From the NCBI GenBank assembly GCA_013423325.1, contig BLJB01000055.1:186001-250000 (forward strand): a DNA stretch of 64,000 nucleotides, given 5' to 3'. Of the stretch, positions 53,550 through 64,000 are shown piece after piece. Position 1 is the stretch's first letter; every line of letters starts with the position of its first letter. The notes beneath the pieces are model-generated. The model did not search any database. It worked only from the letters and a program-made list of their open reading frames with translations, and had not been told where the DNA came from. The position numbers and the translations under genes are program-made. Source of the stretch: Usnea hakonensis (Eukaryota > Ascomycota > Lecanoromycetes > Lecanorales > Parmeliaceae).

Positions 53550-53723
53550 TGGGGAAGAGGCATTCATTTGTTTGAGACATGCTGATTTCAAATATTGTGT
53601 GGATTGTATCATGAATGCTAGACGAATCGATAGCCAATCTTTCATCTTATAGATAGCTATCCCCTTTGGTTGGAAAAGCCAATGTATTTCGCACACCGCC
53701 GCTGCTCAGTCCATCGATATGCC

Positions 53724-56700
53724 CTATATCTTCCCAGCAAACCATTCCCTCACCCACTTCTTCACCCACTCCGTCCTAACGCTCTCCAACGCCCCAATCT
53801 TCGCACTTGTCTGCATCGTCTTTCGCATCTCCCAGCTTCTGTTCGATCTTTCTTTATTTCCTAATACATTCTCATAAAAAGAAAGGAGTTTGACAGCTGG
53901 GTTCACTTCGAGGAGGCCTTTTAGGTCCGAGTCTGCTAAAGTGTTGTTGTGACTGCTAGCCGTGACTTCGATATCTTTGCGGATTTTAAGGAGCCAGGAG
54001 GCGAGCGAGATAATGGGGATAGGTTTGTCTTTTTTGGTTGGAGTCATGGTGGAGAGCTGGGAGGCTATAATGGGTTTTAATGTCTCCCAGGTTGTGGGGT
54101 GTGGGTTCAGGGGGTGGAAGACTTGGGCACGTTTTTGTTGTGCGTTGTCGTTGGGAGAACTCCGCTGGAGGAACTGCGAAGTATTCATGGCTAGGTCGAC
54201 CAGGATATCTGCGAGATCGTCCGTTGGCACCCAGTCGATGTTTCCCAAGGTCGTTCCCAGAGAATCTGGGATCGCACCTACGTGAACCGAGCTGATGACC
54301 AAGCTCGGAAACCATTCGGCTTTGTTCCAGATACCTGCGTGATGTACGGGACCTGCTATTTGGCCCACTCGGGCAATCGTGGTGTCGATAGAGAGCTTTC
54401 GTGCGGCATGGTCGAGAAGACACTCGGATACAAACTTACTCTCAGCATAGCCGTTGGGTCCAGGGGCAGAATCTGCAGAAATTACCTCTTCCGGAATCAT
54501 TTGGAAGGATGATCCATATGACATCACTGAACTGATTGACGAGACGAAGAAGAGCTGCGGCGAGGTAGTCGCTTTTGCAGTAAAGCTGATCAGATTCACG
54601 AGACCGTCGAGCTGTGGCCGAAATGCCGGAAGAGGCAAGTTGAAGTTTACAGGCCAAGCATTATGGATTATAAGGGTAGTTATGCTTATCAGCTTGTGGT
54701 AGATGTCTCGCTGGAGACCTAAGTACTCCTGAGATAGATCCGCCTCTAGGAAGGTGATCCGACTTGCATCTATCTGTATTTCTAGGCCATATAATTGATT
54801 CCTCTTCTTCTGGAGGCCTAGACTGTCGGTAGCTCGGTTAAGACAATAGATGTGTGATACTGGGTTGGCCAGAAGCGTTTGTAGAAGGTGGGAACCTAGA
54901 GAACCTGTGGAGCCGGTAAGTATGACAACTTGCTCGTGTGTCTCCTTAATTGCCGTTGGTGGTATTGGTATCTGGTTAATCTTTTCCTGATACTCTTTCA
55001 AGACGTTGCTTAGTCTCTGGCTTTTTTCTCGCTCCTGATACGTCTTTGATTCCTGTTGATCCTTCGAAAAACAGAGTATTGCAGCGGTAAGAGCAGTCAC
55101 TGAAGGGTTTGTGTAGACCGTCGTCAGAGCAATAGTTGGCATTGCTAAGCCTCCTTTCAACTCCCGTACTAGCAAGAGAGCCTGCAGCGAGTCCATACCA
55201 AGGGTGAAAATATTACTATTTTCATCGAGTTTTTGCCAATGTGTGATAGACAGTATACTCTTGTGAACGAACCGAATGACCGCGCCCTCATCAAGACGAT
55301 TAAGAATGTCTGGGCCGTGGCCTTCCACATCCGCGGACATGGTGTCCGCGTCTGCATACAAAGACTCGATGTCATCATTATACAGACGTAGCGTACCAGA
55401 CCTCTGGACGGTACCCTTCCCAGCACGTAGCATGGGCGTCTGCGGACGGGTCAACAAGACATGAGATTTGGCAATTCGAGCATGGGTAGGCGCATCTTTA
55501 TTGGCAACTTCGATTGTTGGCCATATGTGCTCTATAAAGGCTGCTCGCTCAGCCGGCGAGAGTTCCTTCTCAATCTTTGCCGGTTCTATCAAGAGAGCTG
55601 CTTGGAATCTTTGAGCTCCAATGACTATTGCAGCTGCAACTTTTGGGTTTCGAGAAACGATGTGTTGCTCCATAGAGATTGGATTTGTCTTCTCGCCATT
55701 GAGGAATACGATGATATCATCAGCTCGAGCACGCCAACTCCAAAGATCGGATTTATTTTCCGATTGATGGCGAGTAAAGAGATCTCGACTTGCATACTCT
55801 TGGGCATCTGGGAATATAGTGAAGGTGGGCTGTTGATTTCTCTTTTCGTAGTCCCGAATCACGTAGAGCTCATAGATATCATCCGTAGTTTTGCGCAACT
55901 GAATGCCAATGTCCGGATGGAATTGAGCATACTTCCAATCCCCGGGTCCACAATCCTGGTTTGACAGTATTTGCGCGGTTAGACCTAGTTCTGTAGCCCC
56001 AAACTGGTTAAAGAGGTTGATTTTGGATGCAACTATGTTGCCAACGGATTCCGGAAGATCGCCGCCGCAGTATATTATAGCTTCAAGGTTCTCGGAACAG
56101 TAATCTAGGAGCTCTGAGTTTTGGCTCAATTCTTGCACGATTGACGGAACAATGAGAGCAACGTCTGCTGGCGTCTTTTTCAATCCCTCAACAAGCCCCT
56201 CGGCCGATAGTATTGCCCCAGACGTCGGTGCAATCATGACAGTGCCGAATGAAATGGCATTGAAGAGATGACTGACAAGATAGGCGCCCTGGGTCGATAT
56301 CAGTACCTTTCGTTGAGACTCCGGATTTTTTCAGTGCTCTTACATGGAACGGAGGAAACGTGATAAAGACCCTCTTGCCTTGGTATATTCTGTCCAGGCT
56401 TTCAAAATTTGGCGGTGGCTCTAGCGAAAACATTTTTGTGTTCGCTGCTGCCGTAGCATTTGTGTAGACCAATGGTTTTGGTAAACCTGTCGATCCCGAG
56501 GTGTGACTACAGTCTATTAGCGCATTACAGTCGAGGACACAAATGAAGATGATACTTACACAGTGAAGAACGGTTCGGTGAGCGCCTCAAGAAAGTTCTT
56601 ATCGTAAGAGAACGGCCGATGAATGGTGTCGAGTAACCAATCGACGTCAGGGACCTCAATCAAAAGAATCTCGTGATCGGCAAGGATTGCAGTCACAGCC

Positions 56701-57160
56701 GGTGGCCGAGGACTGGGCGTCAACAATTTCCTGCATTTCACTCGATCGAAGAGGCTGATCTGGGCAACAACGCTGTTGCGAGGAGATGGGAGGAACATCT
56801 TTCACAGTTAGTACCTAAATCTCCTAAGACTGCCTAGATTTAATATACTGTATAGCCAGCCTTAGCAGCACCCAGTATCAATGCAGGATATCTCAAGTCA
56901 TTCGGTCCGATGTATGCGAGTGCCTCAAAGTCTCGTCCAGGACCGAGGGTATCTTGCAGCCACCAGGCTATGCCATTGATAGCATTGGCAAAGTCCCTGT
57001 AAGTTATCCTACGGTAGCCTTCCTCATAGCTCAAAGTCGATACCGGATACTCTGCGTAAAGCATATCCGGTTCATACTTGGCTCTCTGATCAACAATGTT
57101 GGGCACTAGGTACCCAGTCCGGCAGGAGACTGCGCGAGGTGCTGATTGACTAGGAGCCAT
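53724..57160 (-). CDS. NRPS-like A-T-R reductase
   Basis: Minus-strand exons 57160-56849, 56798-56560, 56506-56344 and 56288-53724 give 1092 residues; introns (50, 53, 55 nt) are GT-AG and in frame. The adenylation domain has HTSGSTGLPKPLVYTN near residue 185, NQFGATELG near 330 and LFTRHQ with SDLWSWRARADD near 420. The carrier domain has FTLGMDSLQAL, Ser at about 605 for the phosphopantetheine arm. The terminal thioester reductase has VILTGSTGSLGSHLLQTLL near 692 and the SDR-like Y-x3-K in PNGYAESKF near 852. There is no condensation domain. It activates a carboxylic acid, loads it and releases it reductively, with NAD(P)H, as an aldehyde or alcohol. The substrate cannot be read here. The cyclase gene lies 550 bp upstream on the same strand. 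Confidence 0.88.
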
Positions 57161-57710
57161 GCTTGTCGACACGGAAGGAACAGCTCGTTGAGATGATTTG
57201 CTACGAACAGGTGCGTTGAGACTACTAGTCACGCATTAATATTGAGAAAGTAGACGCCAAGAGTTCTCAATGCCCTGCAGACGGGAAAATGGCGATCAAT
57301 ATTTCGCTCGTGTTCAAAGACGTAAAGACTGACAAGGAGTCATATCGTGGATGTATCATATGCATGTTTTATATAGGTACCTTACCTTAAGTACATTACA
57401 GCTGCGGCACGGTTTTCTAGTTCAGCTTCGGGCGTTCTGACGACTAGGATCATGCCTTCGGGCCGTTGTACTGATCTGCATGTGTTCAGAGTAGCGAGGG
57501 GCGAACGGTGCTAATTGCCTGAGGTGCATAACGACATCTGAAGGATCCGGATGATGGTATTGTTACACTTTGTTACGAAATGAAGAACGAATAGGATGGA
57601 ATGATAGGAATTGACTAGGTGCTTAATTGGTCTAGGTATCTCACGCTAGGGTATATAGAGTACTACTTGGTGACTTCCTGTCTGCTTTCGTACTGGTTCG
57701 GCAACAACAT
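57161..57710. other. spacer between NRPS-like gene and upstream cyclase gene
   Basis: 550 bp between two genes on the same strand; it must hold the cyclase terminator and the NRPS-like promoter. No element is assigned. Confidence 0.45.
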
Positions 57711-60700
57711 TCAAAATGGCGCTTTCCACCGTGGCCCTCCCAGCTTACTAGCCCTCTGCAACTTCCTCACTTGCACTTCTCGACTCTCCACCATCTCAAC
57801 ACTCGGCGGTGACTTCACCCAGCCAGCATCAGCAGGCTCTGTACCTCTGCGCTTGACATTCTGCTTATTGTTCTCTGCCGTACCTGTTTTGTGAAGGTCG
57901 ACTGCCGACTTCTTCTTGGCTTCCGTCTGCTCCTTGGTTCTAGTTTGGAGATCGGTAGCGGCTCGCTGTGGAGAGTGAAGGCTCTTGTATTTCTGGGTCT
58001 CGATTCGTGCCTTCGCAAGTTTGATGGTTTCAGCGTCAAAATCGGCGGCAGCTGTCAGGCGCTTATGGAAGTCGATCTTAGGTCTCTGCTGTACCCACGG
58101 AGCCACATTCTCGCCGGCAGTCGGTCTCTGGTCCTCAGTCGTGGACTTGGGTTGAATCTTGACGCTGTCCATGTCGCTCATTATTCGCTCGATGCGACTC
58201 ACTTCCACCGATGCCCGCGACACGCGTCTCTTTGGCATGGCTGGCTTGTTCCAGCTCCAATCACGTTCTGTTTGGACGGCGGTAGCGTGACAGTCGTCTC
58301 GACTTGGCGTCAACGTACGATCATCGCCTTGGTCAAAGCTTGGCGCTCTCGAAGAATTCCTGACTGGCAATGGCGGGATGATGTCAGGCTGGGTATCTGC
58401 ACAGTCAATGAAACTCTGAGGACGTGATTTGGGCTTGGTTGCTAGGGGTGGAATTGTAAGAGCCGCGCGAGCGGCAGCTACGGAACCCTTCTGAGATTCA
58501 TGCTTTGAAGGAACAGGTGGCGGACTGAAAATACAAGCTTGCTCGATGACTTCGTTGGCTGTCGTTGGTTGAAAGCAACTGCTGATGTTCGAGTCGCTGA
58601 AAAGCCGCTCGGAAAGCTCAGTAAAGTCAACAAAGAGTCTTAACACGTTGGCTGTAGGACGGTCGACGCCAGCTTCTCGCAAGCTATTCAGGCAAAGTTT
58701 CAAACTTCTACGCTCGTGACGTAGGAGGCGATTCAATTGCAAGGATTGCTCCGAAGCAGCTGAGGCATTATGGAAAGGCAGCAAATGTGACCGACCGGGA
58801 AATTTGCTGGCTTTGGGCGAAACGCTAGAGGCAGAAGAAACACTGGAGATAGGAGAGAAACCTTCCTCTCCATAGTATGACGATGCTGTCGATGCAGGGG
58901 AGACAGATCGGTCGGATGTTCGTTGACTGCTGGCAAAGCTGGTACTCCGTGATTTGGCATGCATTTGGGTAATTTGCTGTTCTTCGGCATTACAAGATAT
59001 GAAGCTTACTATCGAGACATGCCGTATCAAATCTGCGGCCAGAAATTGTTGCTCAGGGGTTTCCAAGAAGTCTTTCCTGAGTCCGACGCCTCCGGTGGCG
59101 CCCTGATTGCCGAGGATACAAGTGAAAAATGCAAATGTATATGGGTGGGCCGTCTGGTCTGTAGGTGCTTTGGTAGGCTCCGCGTCCTCCGAATAGCCAC
59201 GGTTGGACAAGTGGCTAACGCGGCTGAGAAGAAACGACTGTAGTTCGCATATGAGTTGCGCTTGATCGTATGTGCTGGCCATCAGAACGAAGGGATGATT
59301 TAGAACGTGTGAAATAAACCGGTATAGGACCGAGCGAACGTCGGATATTGTTGTCACAGTCGAAGATCTGGAAGTATCATTGCCGTGATCCCCGCAGAAA
59401 CACTGGTCTTTTGTGTACATTTCAAGCTCCTGGAAGATACTTTGAATCATATCTTCAATCTCAAACGTGCACCCAGCAAAAGTTTCTCCCACTACATTCA
59501 CCATGTATTCTTCGAATTGCCGATTGAGCACAGAGAGAATCATCATTTGATGGAGGAATTCAGCACCAATGAGTCTTTTCTCAACGCTGTTTGCCGAAAT
59601 CCACATGAAAGGTATGTAGGCGTAGTGCTGATCGTCTGCAAGGATGTCGCTAGGAAATACAGCGTACCGCACGTCCCTAATTTGCGGCAGGAAGAGATGG
59701 CCTTCTATGAGGGAGGCCTGGATCAACCACTCCGGTGTCTTAGCAAACCAAGCTTGGCGGCCGTAATATTTGGTCTGAATCGTGAGCTTCGCCAGCGGGA
59801 TCTCAAAATGGCTCTCAATTGTTGGACCTGATTGCTGCTTCACAATTGGGGCCTGCAGAGCAGCTAAGATATATGCATGGTGCAGCGTACTAGATCCACA
59901 AGTCGTCTTGCCCGTCCATACGAGCTCGGGCTCGGAAAAGGGTAGGTAATTCTTAGAGAGGTACTCACGACCAGTCTTGATGGCTAGGGTGCTCTGCATC
60001 TTCACCCTCGGCGCCGAAGATAGCGAAGCAAGCTTGGTCAGTGTAAGTACTGCGTAGGCGGTAGTCTCGCAACGCCGACCACTTCCCCAAGATCCATCTG
60101 GATTTTGACCCTGAAGAGTTCTGGTGAGAGCTTGAAAAAGCGAGATGACGACTTTATCCCTGATTGACGGATCATCAGGGACGGGTATAAAACCTTGCTC
60201 CCAAAGCCAGACCAGACGCATGAAGGCTTTGGCCATCAGCATGATTGGGTAATTAGGGGATGTGTTCTGTTTTTCAACTGTCAGCTTCCTGTGACTTGTT
60301 TCGAGGTTCTCCCACATACCGAATCATCTTTAATTTGACCATTGGTAGTCCACCATACGCTGCAAATGAATTTGATGCTCTTCTCGATTTGAGAAATCTG
60401 TTGATTGTTGCCTGGTACTAGATCAAGCAAAGACTGGAGAACATGACAATTCGTGCTGAATTTCGGATTGCCATCTTGGGCACACGTCTTGAAGCTCTCA
60501 CGTGTTTCGAAGCGAGCGGTCAGGCCTTGTGGAGAGACACTTCGACCAAGTAGACGGAGAGTGGAGATAGCCTGGGCGGTATTATCTGCGTCTGACTCCA
60601 CATACGGAGCAAACCCGGTCACGCCTGACTCTAGCTGCAAGCAGTCATGCAAAAATCCAGCAGCGTTATCCAATGCCTGAGCTCCTAGAACGTGTGGAGC

Positions 60701-61531
60701 AAAGCCGTTCTCTAACAAGGTTGAGAGGACACGTGTGACTTCGAAGACAGTAGTAGGGAATTTGGAAGGGACTCCACCGGTAGACCTGCTTTCGCCAGTA
60801 GATACGATGTGGTGCAGATAGGCTTCGGCTTCATCATCCCAGACTTTGCAGTTCATCAAATAAGCTGCCGTTGCAGCGGGCGAAGCCATCATTGAGCCAC
60901 AAATTTTGTGGTGACCTACACGATCGAAGTCGACCTCGCCAACTCGGCTTTCCAGATCATGAGTGGCCAATGTCCTGATATTACTGTACAACGCAGCGAG
61001 GCTCTGATTTGGGGTCTTCCTGCCTCGCTCATGCATAAGCGCATCTTTGCCAGGGAATGAAAATTGGACACCCTCCTGCTCGAGCATATGCAGAAGCCTG
61101 GAGAAGAAAGGCTGCAGAGTCGCTGTGATTGCGGAGTCGACATCACACTTCGAGAACTTAATCTCCAGGAAGTAGATCGCCCGATCCATCTTGTGTCTCA
61201 GGTCTTCGGGCGGCGTAAGCTGGAGCGGGGAGCCAATGTGCCTACAAAGGGCCAAGAGAGCAGCCAAAGTATGTAAAATCCCATCTGGGTCAGAAGAAGA
61301 CACTTGCCATCCACCGTCATGCTGTTGATTGTTGAGAAGGTACTCGAAGCTGGAAGGGAACAGCCATCGTCTTTGTCCGTCGACGGTTTTGATGACCATG
61401 GCAACCCATGCTGTGTCGTAGATAGAGCAGGTCAATGAGCCAACTCCATATTTTGGGTCGTGATCGTTGATGAGTTGGCCAATTAATGTACTCGCCCGTG
61501 CAGCATAGTCGGCACCCTGGTGCAGATACAT
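57711..61531 (-). CDS. fungal class II diterpene cyclase (CPS/KS-type, likely copalyl-diphosphate-synthase-like) with long C-terminal tail
   Basis: Minus-strand exons 61531-60320 and 60266-57711 give 1255 residues; the 53-nt intron is GT-AG. The beta-gamma domains are typical: PKYGVGSLTCSIYDTAWVAM near residue 26, QHDGGWQVSSSD near 70, KFSTNCHVLQSLL near 354 and QNPDGSWGS near 457. The class II acid motif at 314-317 is DADN, not DxDD. The class I domain is poorly kept: EEYMV at 656-660, the place where DEFFE is expected, and no NDYGS motif in the segment RHVSIVSFISCNAEEQ near 819. Residues 840-910 form a Ser-rich insert. After about residue 960, where bifunctional relatives end, a 295-residue basic, disordered tail follows with the motif RKLQRASKLGGPRWKAPF. 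It cyclises GGPP by protonation, if active. Confidence 0.85.
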
Positions 61532-62366
61532 ATTAGCGGCTGCTGGATGGATGTCATGCGTAGAAGTGGGTATGATGTAAATGTTGGCGCTTTAGGCGTG
61601 GAGGGTCTTGAAGGCAGCTCAGGGAGGGTCAGTGTATATATAGACTGTTTGGGACAGTGATTTTTCTCGCCCAAGATAGGGGCATGGTCCATCACCCGTG
61701 TGACTCCTGGATAGGCAGTCCAACAGGCTTGAGGCGCAAAGGGAGAAAATCATGCCGAGCATGTCGAATCTAATCAATGGTCAGAGAGGGGAATATGAGC
61801 TAGGATAGCGACTCAAACAGTCAGGTGGATTATGGCTTAGATAAAGGTAAGGTATCTAGAAATATCATGTCCGGCGCCGGTCATCTCATTCGCTCCAGTC
61901 AATTTTCGCCACCTGATGACTTGCCTGATGGGGCAGTTCGGTAAACTTTGGAGGGTCGGATGATCGACGTTAGAGCCGGCGCCATCGAATTAGCGGACCG
62001 CGGTTCCTCGACTCTGACTTGCTACTCTATAAATACCTATATTTGTCTCCTCCTGCTGTCTTGAAGGTGCGCCGGCAAGATCGACAATCGGCGAGCCTTA
62101 TTTTGTAGACGCAATTCATGATTCGCTTTAATCCCCACTTGAATTATGAGTCCAGATTTCAGTGGGCAGCCCCGCAATGTCCTACCCTTAATGCGCCCAA
62201 CACCTTACAACGACTGCTATAAAAGACCGAAAAACGTGGTACGCTGTGAATCGTCTTCATATCGACTATCCCAATTCAGAAACAATTCTCCTGTCTCAAT
62301 ATCATCGAAACATCTCCTCTCCGCGCAAGAACGCATTAGAAAAACCGCATAATCCCAAGTCCAACT
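61532..62366. other. intergenic, cyclase promoter side
   Basis: 835 bp upstream of the cyclase start; it must also hold the 3' flank of the membrane-protein gene. No coding signal or clear site is seen. Confidence 0.45.
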
Positions 62367-64000
62367 TCAGCTGTTAGCCTTCCTTCTCGGCTCCTGATCC
62401 CAAGGTTGCCTCATCTTCACCAACGTCCTACTATCCTTTCTCCCGTGCCCATCGAAAACCCCGTAGTCCACCGCTTTTGCAACCCTCGCCCCTTTCCTCA
62501 AATTCTCATAGCTCCTTCTCCTCGTCACTTGCATCGTATTTCCCTTATTCATGTTGGGCCTTAGGACAGCTTTCTCTGGCGAAGCAGGGAGCAGAGGGTA
62601 ATGGCACCGCTTCGGGTCTTTCCTGCGTGCGCCTTCTGACTGTGCCCTTGTCCCCATGTGAGATGTTGTTTCGGGCGGCACCACTTGGGAGTCCTCTTCG
62701 AGATCCATTTGTTTTTTTTGCGCCGCTCTAGCGTATACCCAGAAGTCCGCTGGAGGCATGGCAGGTCGCGAGCCTGGTCGCGGTGGGCTTCCACCATTTC
62801 GTAGGCTGTGGCTCTTTTCGAGGTACTTCTCTGGTATTGTAGGCACACTAGGTCGTGACGAGGTCGAGCTTTTGATCGTGCTGCTGCGGGAATCACTGCT
62901 GAAGGAGCTTAGAGTACTAGGAAAAGAGCTTAGCGTGCTAGGTTCGTGAGACAGCGTCGACGCCGACGTCGAGCGGCTATAGACAGAAGACGATGACGTC
63001 GGAAACGTCTCGTTGTACTCTAGAGAAGAGCGAGCGAGTTTCTTAGTAATCTCAGGCAAAGACAAGTGGTCGCTAGACGCCTGCAATTGGTCAAGTCTCT
63101 TTTGGAGAGCTGGATGTCCAACCTCCGTAGGTACTTGAAACTTCAGAGGTGGAAGCCACGAAATTCGACCTCGTGGAGCAGGCTTTGGCTTTCTGGGTGG
63201 ACACGAGTACTGAGCGGGGTCGCATATGGGCACATCAAGGTATTTTTCGCTTGAATTTTCAGAGACTGTAAAGCTGAGTTCGGTCGAGTTGAGCTCTGTC
63301 GATAAATGCAATTCCTCTTCCTCATTGCTGTTTCGAACGTGCACACCGAGCAAAGAGGAAGCAAACGGTCGTTCTGCAGTCTTCAACGAGTACACAATCA
63401 TACAAGATGTAATTCTGTGAACAAATTAGTACCGGCGATGTCAGCGTACTAGTTTTGATGATCTCACAGTGCCAAAAGTGACCCAGCCACACTCAAACGT
63501 TGGACCATGCAACCATTAATTCCTAAACCTTCAAAAGCTTTGCTTCCATTGGCTGCACAGAACGGCGCCTTGGATGCTGTTACTAACCCAGGAACAGCTG
63601 CCGCCACCCAAAACAAGACCATCGCCCTAGATATCATTAAGCACGCGGAGCACAGGACGTCCTTCTGACGACGGCATCGAAATGGACCATTCTTGAAGTG
63701 TCGCCAAGCGACGATCTGATGGAGCAGCAGATACGTGATGGAAAGAGCCGCCTAGCCAATAGGGTCTCAGCGTTGGCAGCTTGTAGGGCGGAAGATGGTA
63801 CTCACCGCAGTCAGCATAGGACTGGCGCCGGCAATAGTCACTTCGTTACCAGGACCGAGTATGAGATAGATAGCTCCAGCGCTGTCTATTCCGGAAAGCA
63901 TGAGCAACCCATATTGAGAAGCGACGAGAGCTTTCCGGGACCTCAGACCCATCACCGGTTGGGGAGATCTTGGGATCCGCGACAAATGTATATTGGCGAC
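62367..64000 (-). CDS. multi-pass membrane protein with Ser-rich cytosolic tail, 5' end outside window
   Basis: Minus-strand exons reach from the window edge to 63806, then 63751-63468 and 63414-62367; at least 508 residues are visible. Both introns (54 and 53 nt) are GT-AG and in frame. Four likely membrane segments are seen: SQYGLLMLSGIDSAGAIYLI, ALSITYLLLHQIVAW, AMVLFWVAAAVPGLV and GSLLALLITSCMIVYSL. After RPFASSLLGVHVRNSN comes a tail of about 330 residues, rich in Ser/Thr/Pro and basic residues, with EVGHPALQKRLDQL and PPADFWVYARAAQKKQM. I do not recognise the family. The layout fits a fungal tetraspan-like plasma-membrane protein with a disordered tail. Confidence 0.7.

Noticed and set aside
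53047..53696. Open frames of 136 and 196 codons antisense to the GST gene, Pro/His/Ser-rich
   Set aside because: They result from the G-rich coding strand of the GST gene; there is no domain, and the composition is that of a shadow frame.

Overview
The window is nuclear DNA of a filamentous ascomycete (Pezizomycotina). The signs are short introns (mostly 45-100 nt) with GTRNGT donors and CTRAC-like branch points, fungal-only families (DUF3431, RTA1-like, Zn2Cys6 regulator, Rtt109, a fungal-type diterpene cyclase), and gene-dense conserved blocks alternating with gene-poor accessory stretches. Species cannot be fixed from this sequence. I see no tRNA, rRNA, CRISPR, intact transposon or virus. 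Splice junctions were derived by hand from reading-frame continuity and consensus sites, so exon ends are predictions.

1-13 kb (accessory): a DUF3431 protein, an F-box protein, two small secreted proteins, a subtilisin-like S8 protease, a decayed ankyrin gene and a DHA1-type MFS exporter. 13-23 kb (decay zone): a cytochrome P450 pseudogene next to an apparently intact class I O-methyltransferase (a likely remnant of a secondary-metabolite locus), a broken Pth11-like receptor, an AMACR/CaiB-type CoA enzyme, a relic of a STAND-type N-terminal domain, and a 207-bp foldback element with two 84-bp arms that match at 80 positions.

24-46.5 kb (conserved housekeeping block): a coiled-coil, spindle-pole-like protein, a PQ-loop membrane protein, RTT109 divergent from the mitochondrial ribosomal protein mL57 gene, the AP-1 mu subunit, a hypothetical protein, NOB1, the very small four-exon NOP10, SEN2, ceramide glucosyltransferase and the CAF-1 large subunit. 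Several act in ribosome/tRNA maturation (NOB1, NOP10, SEN2, mL57) or in histone deposition (RTT109, CAC1).

46.8-61.5 kb (candidate biosynthetic locus): a secreted 8-cysteine protein, a Zn2Cys6 regulator, an RTA1-like exporter, a glutathione S-transferase, a non-canonical NRPS-like A-T-R reductase and, directly upstream of it on the same strand, a fungal class II diterpene cyclase of the CPS/KS type. This is the most interesting part. The cyclase carries DADN instead of DxDD, EEYMV at the place of the class I DEFFE motif, no NDYGS motif, a Ser-rich insert and a roughly 295-residue tail not expected in the family. The window ends inside a multi-pass membrane protein with a long Ser-rich tail.
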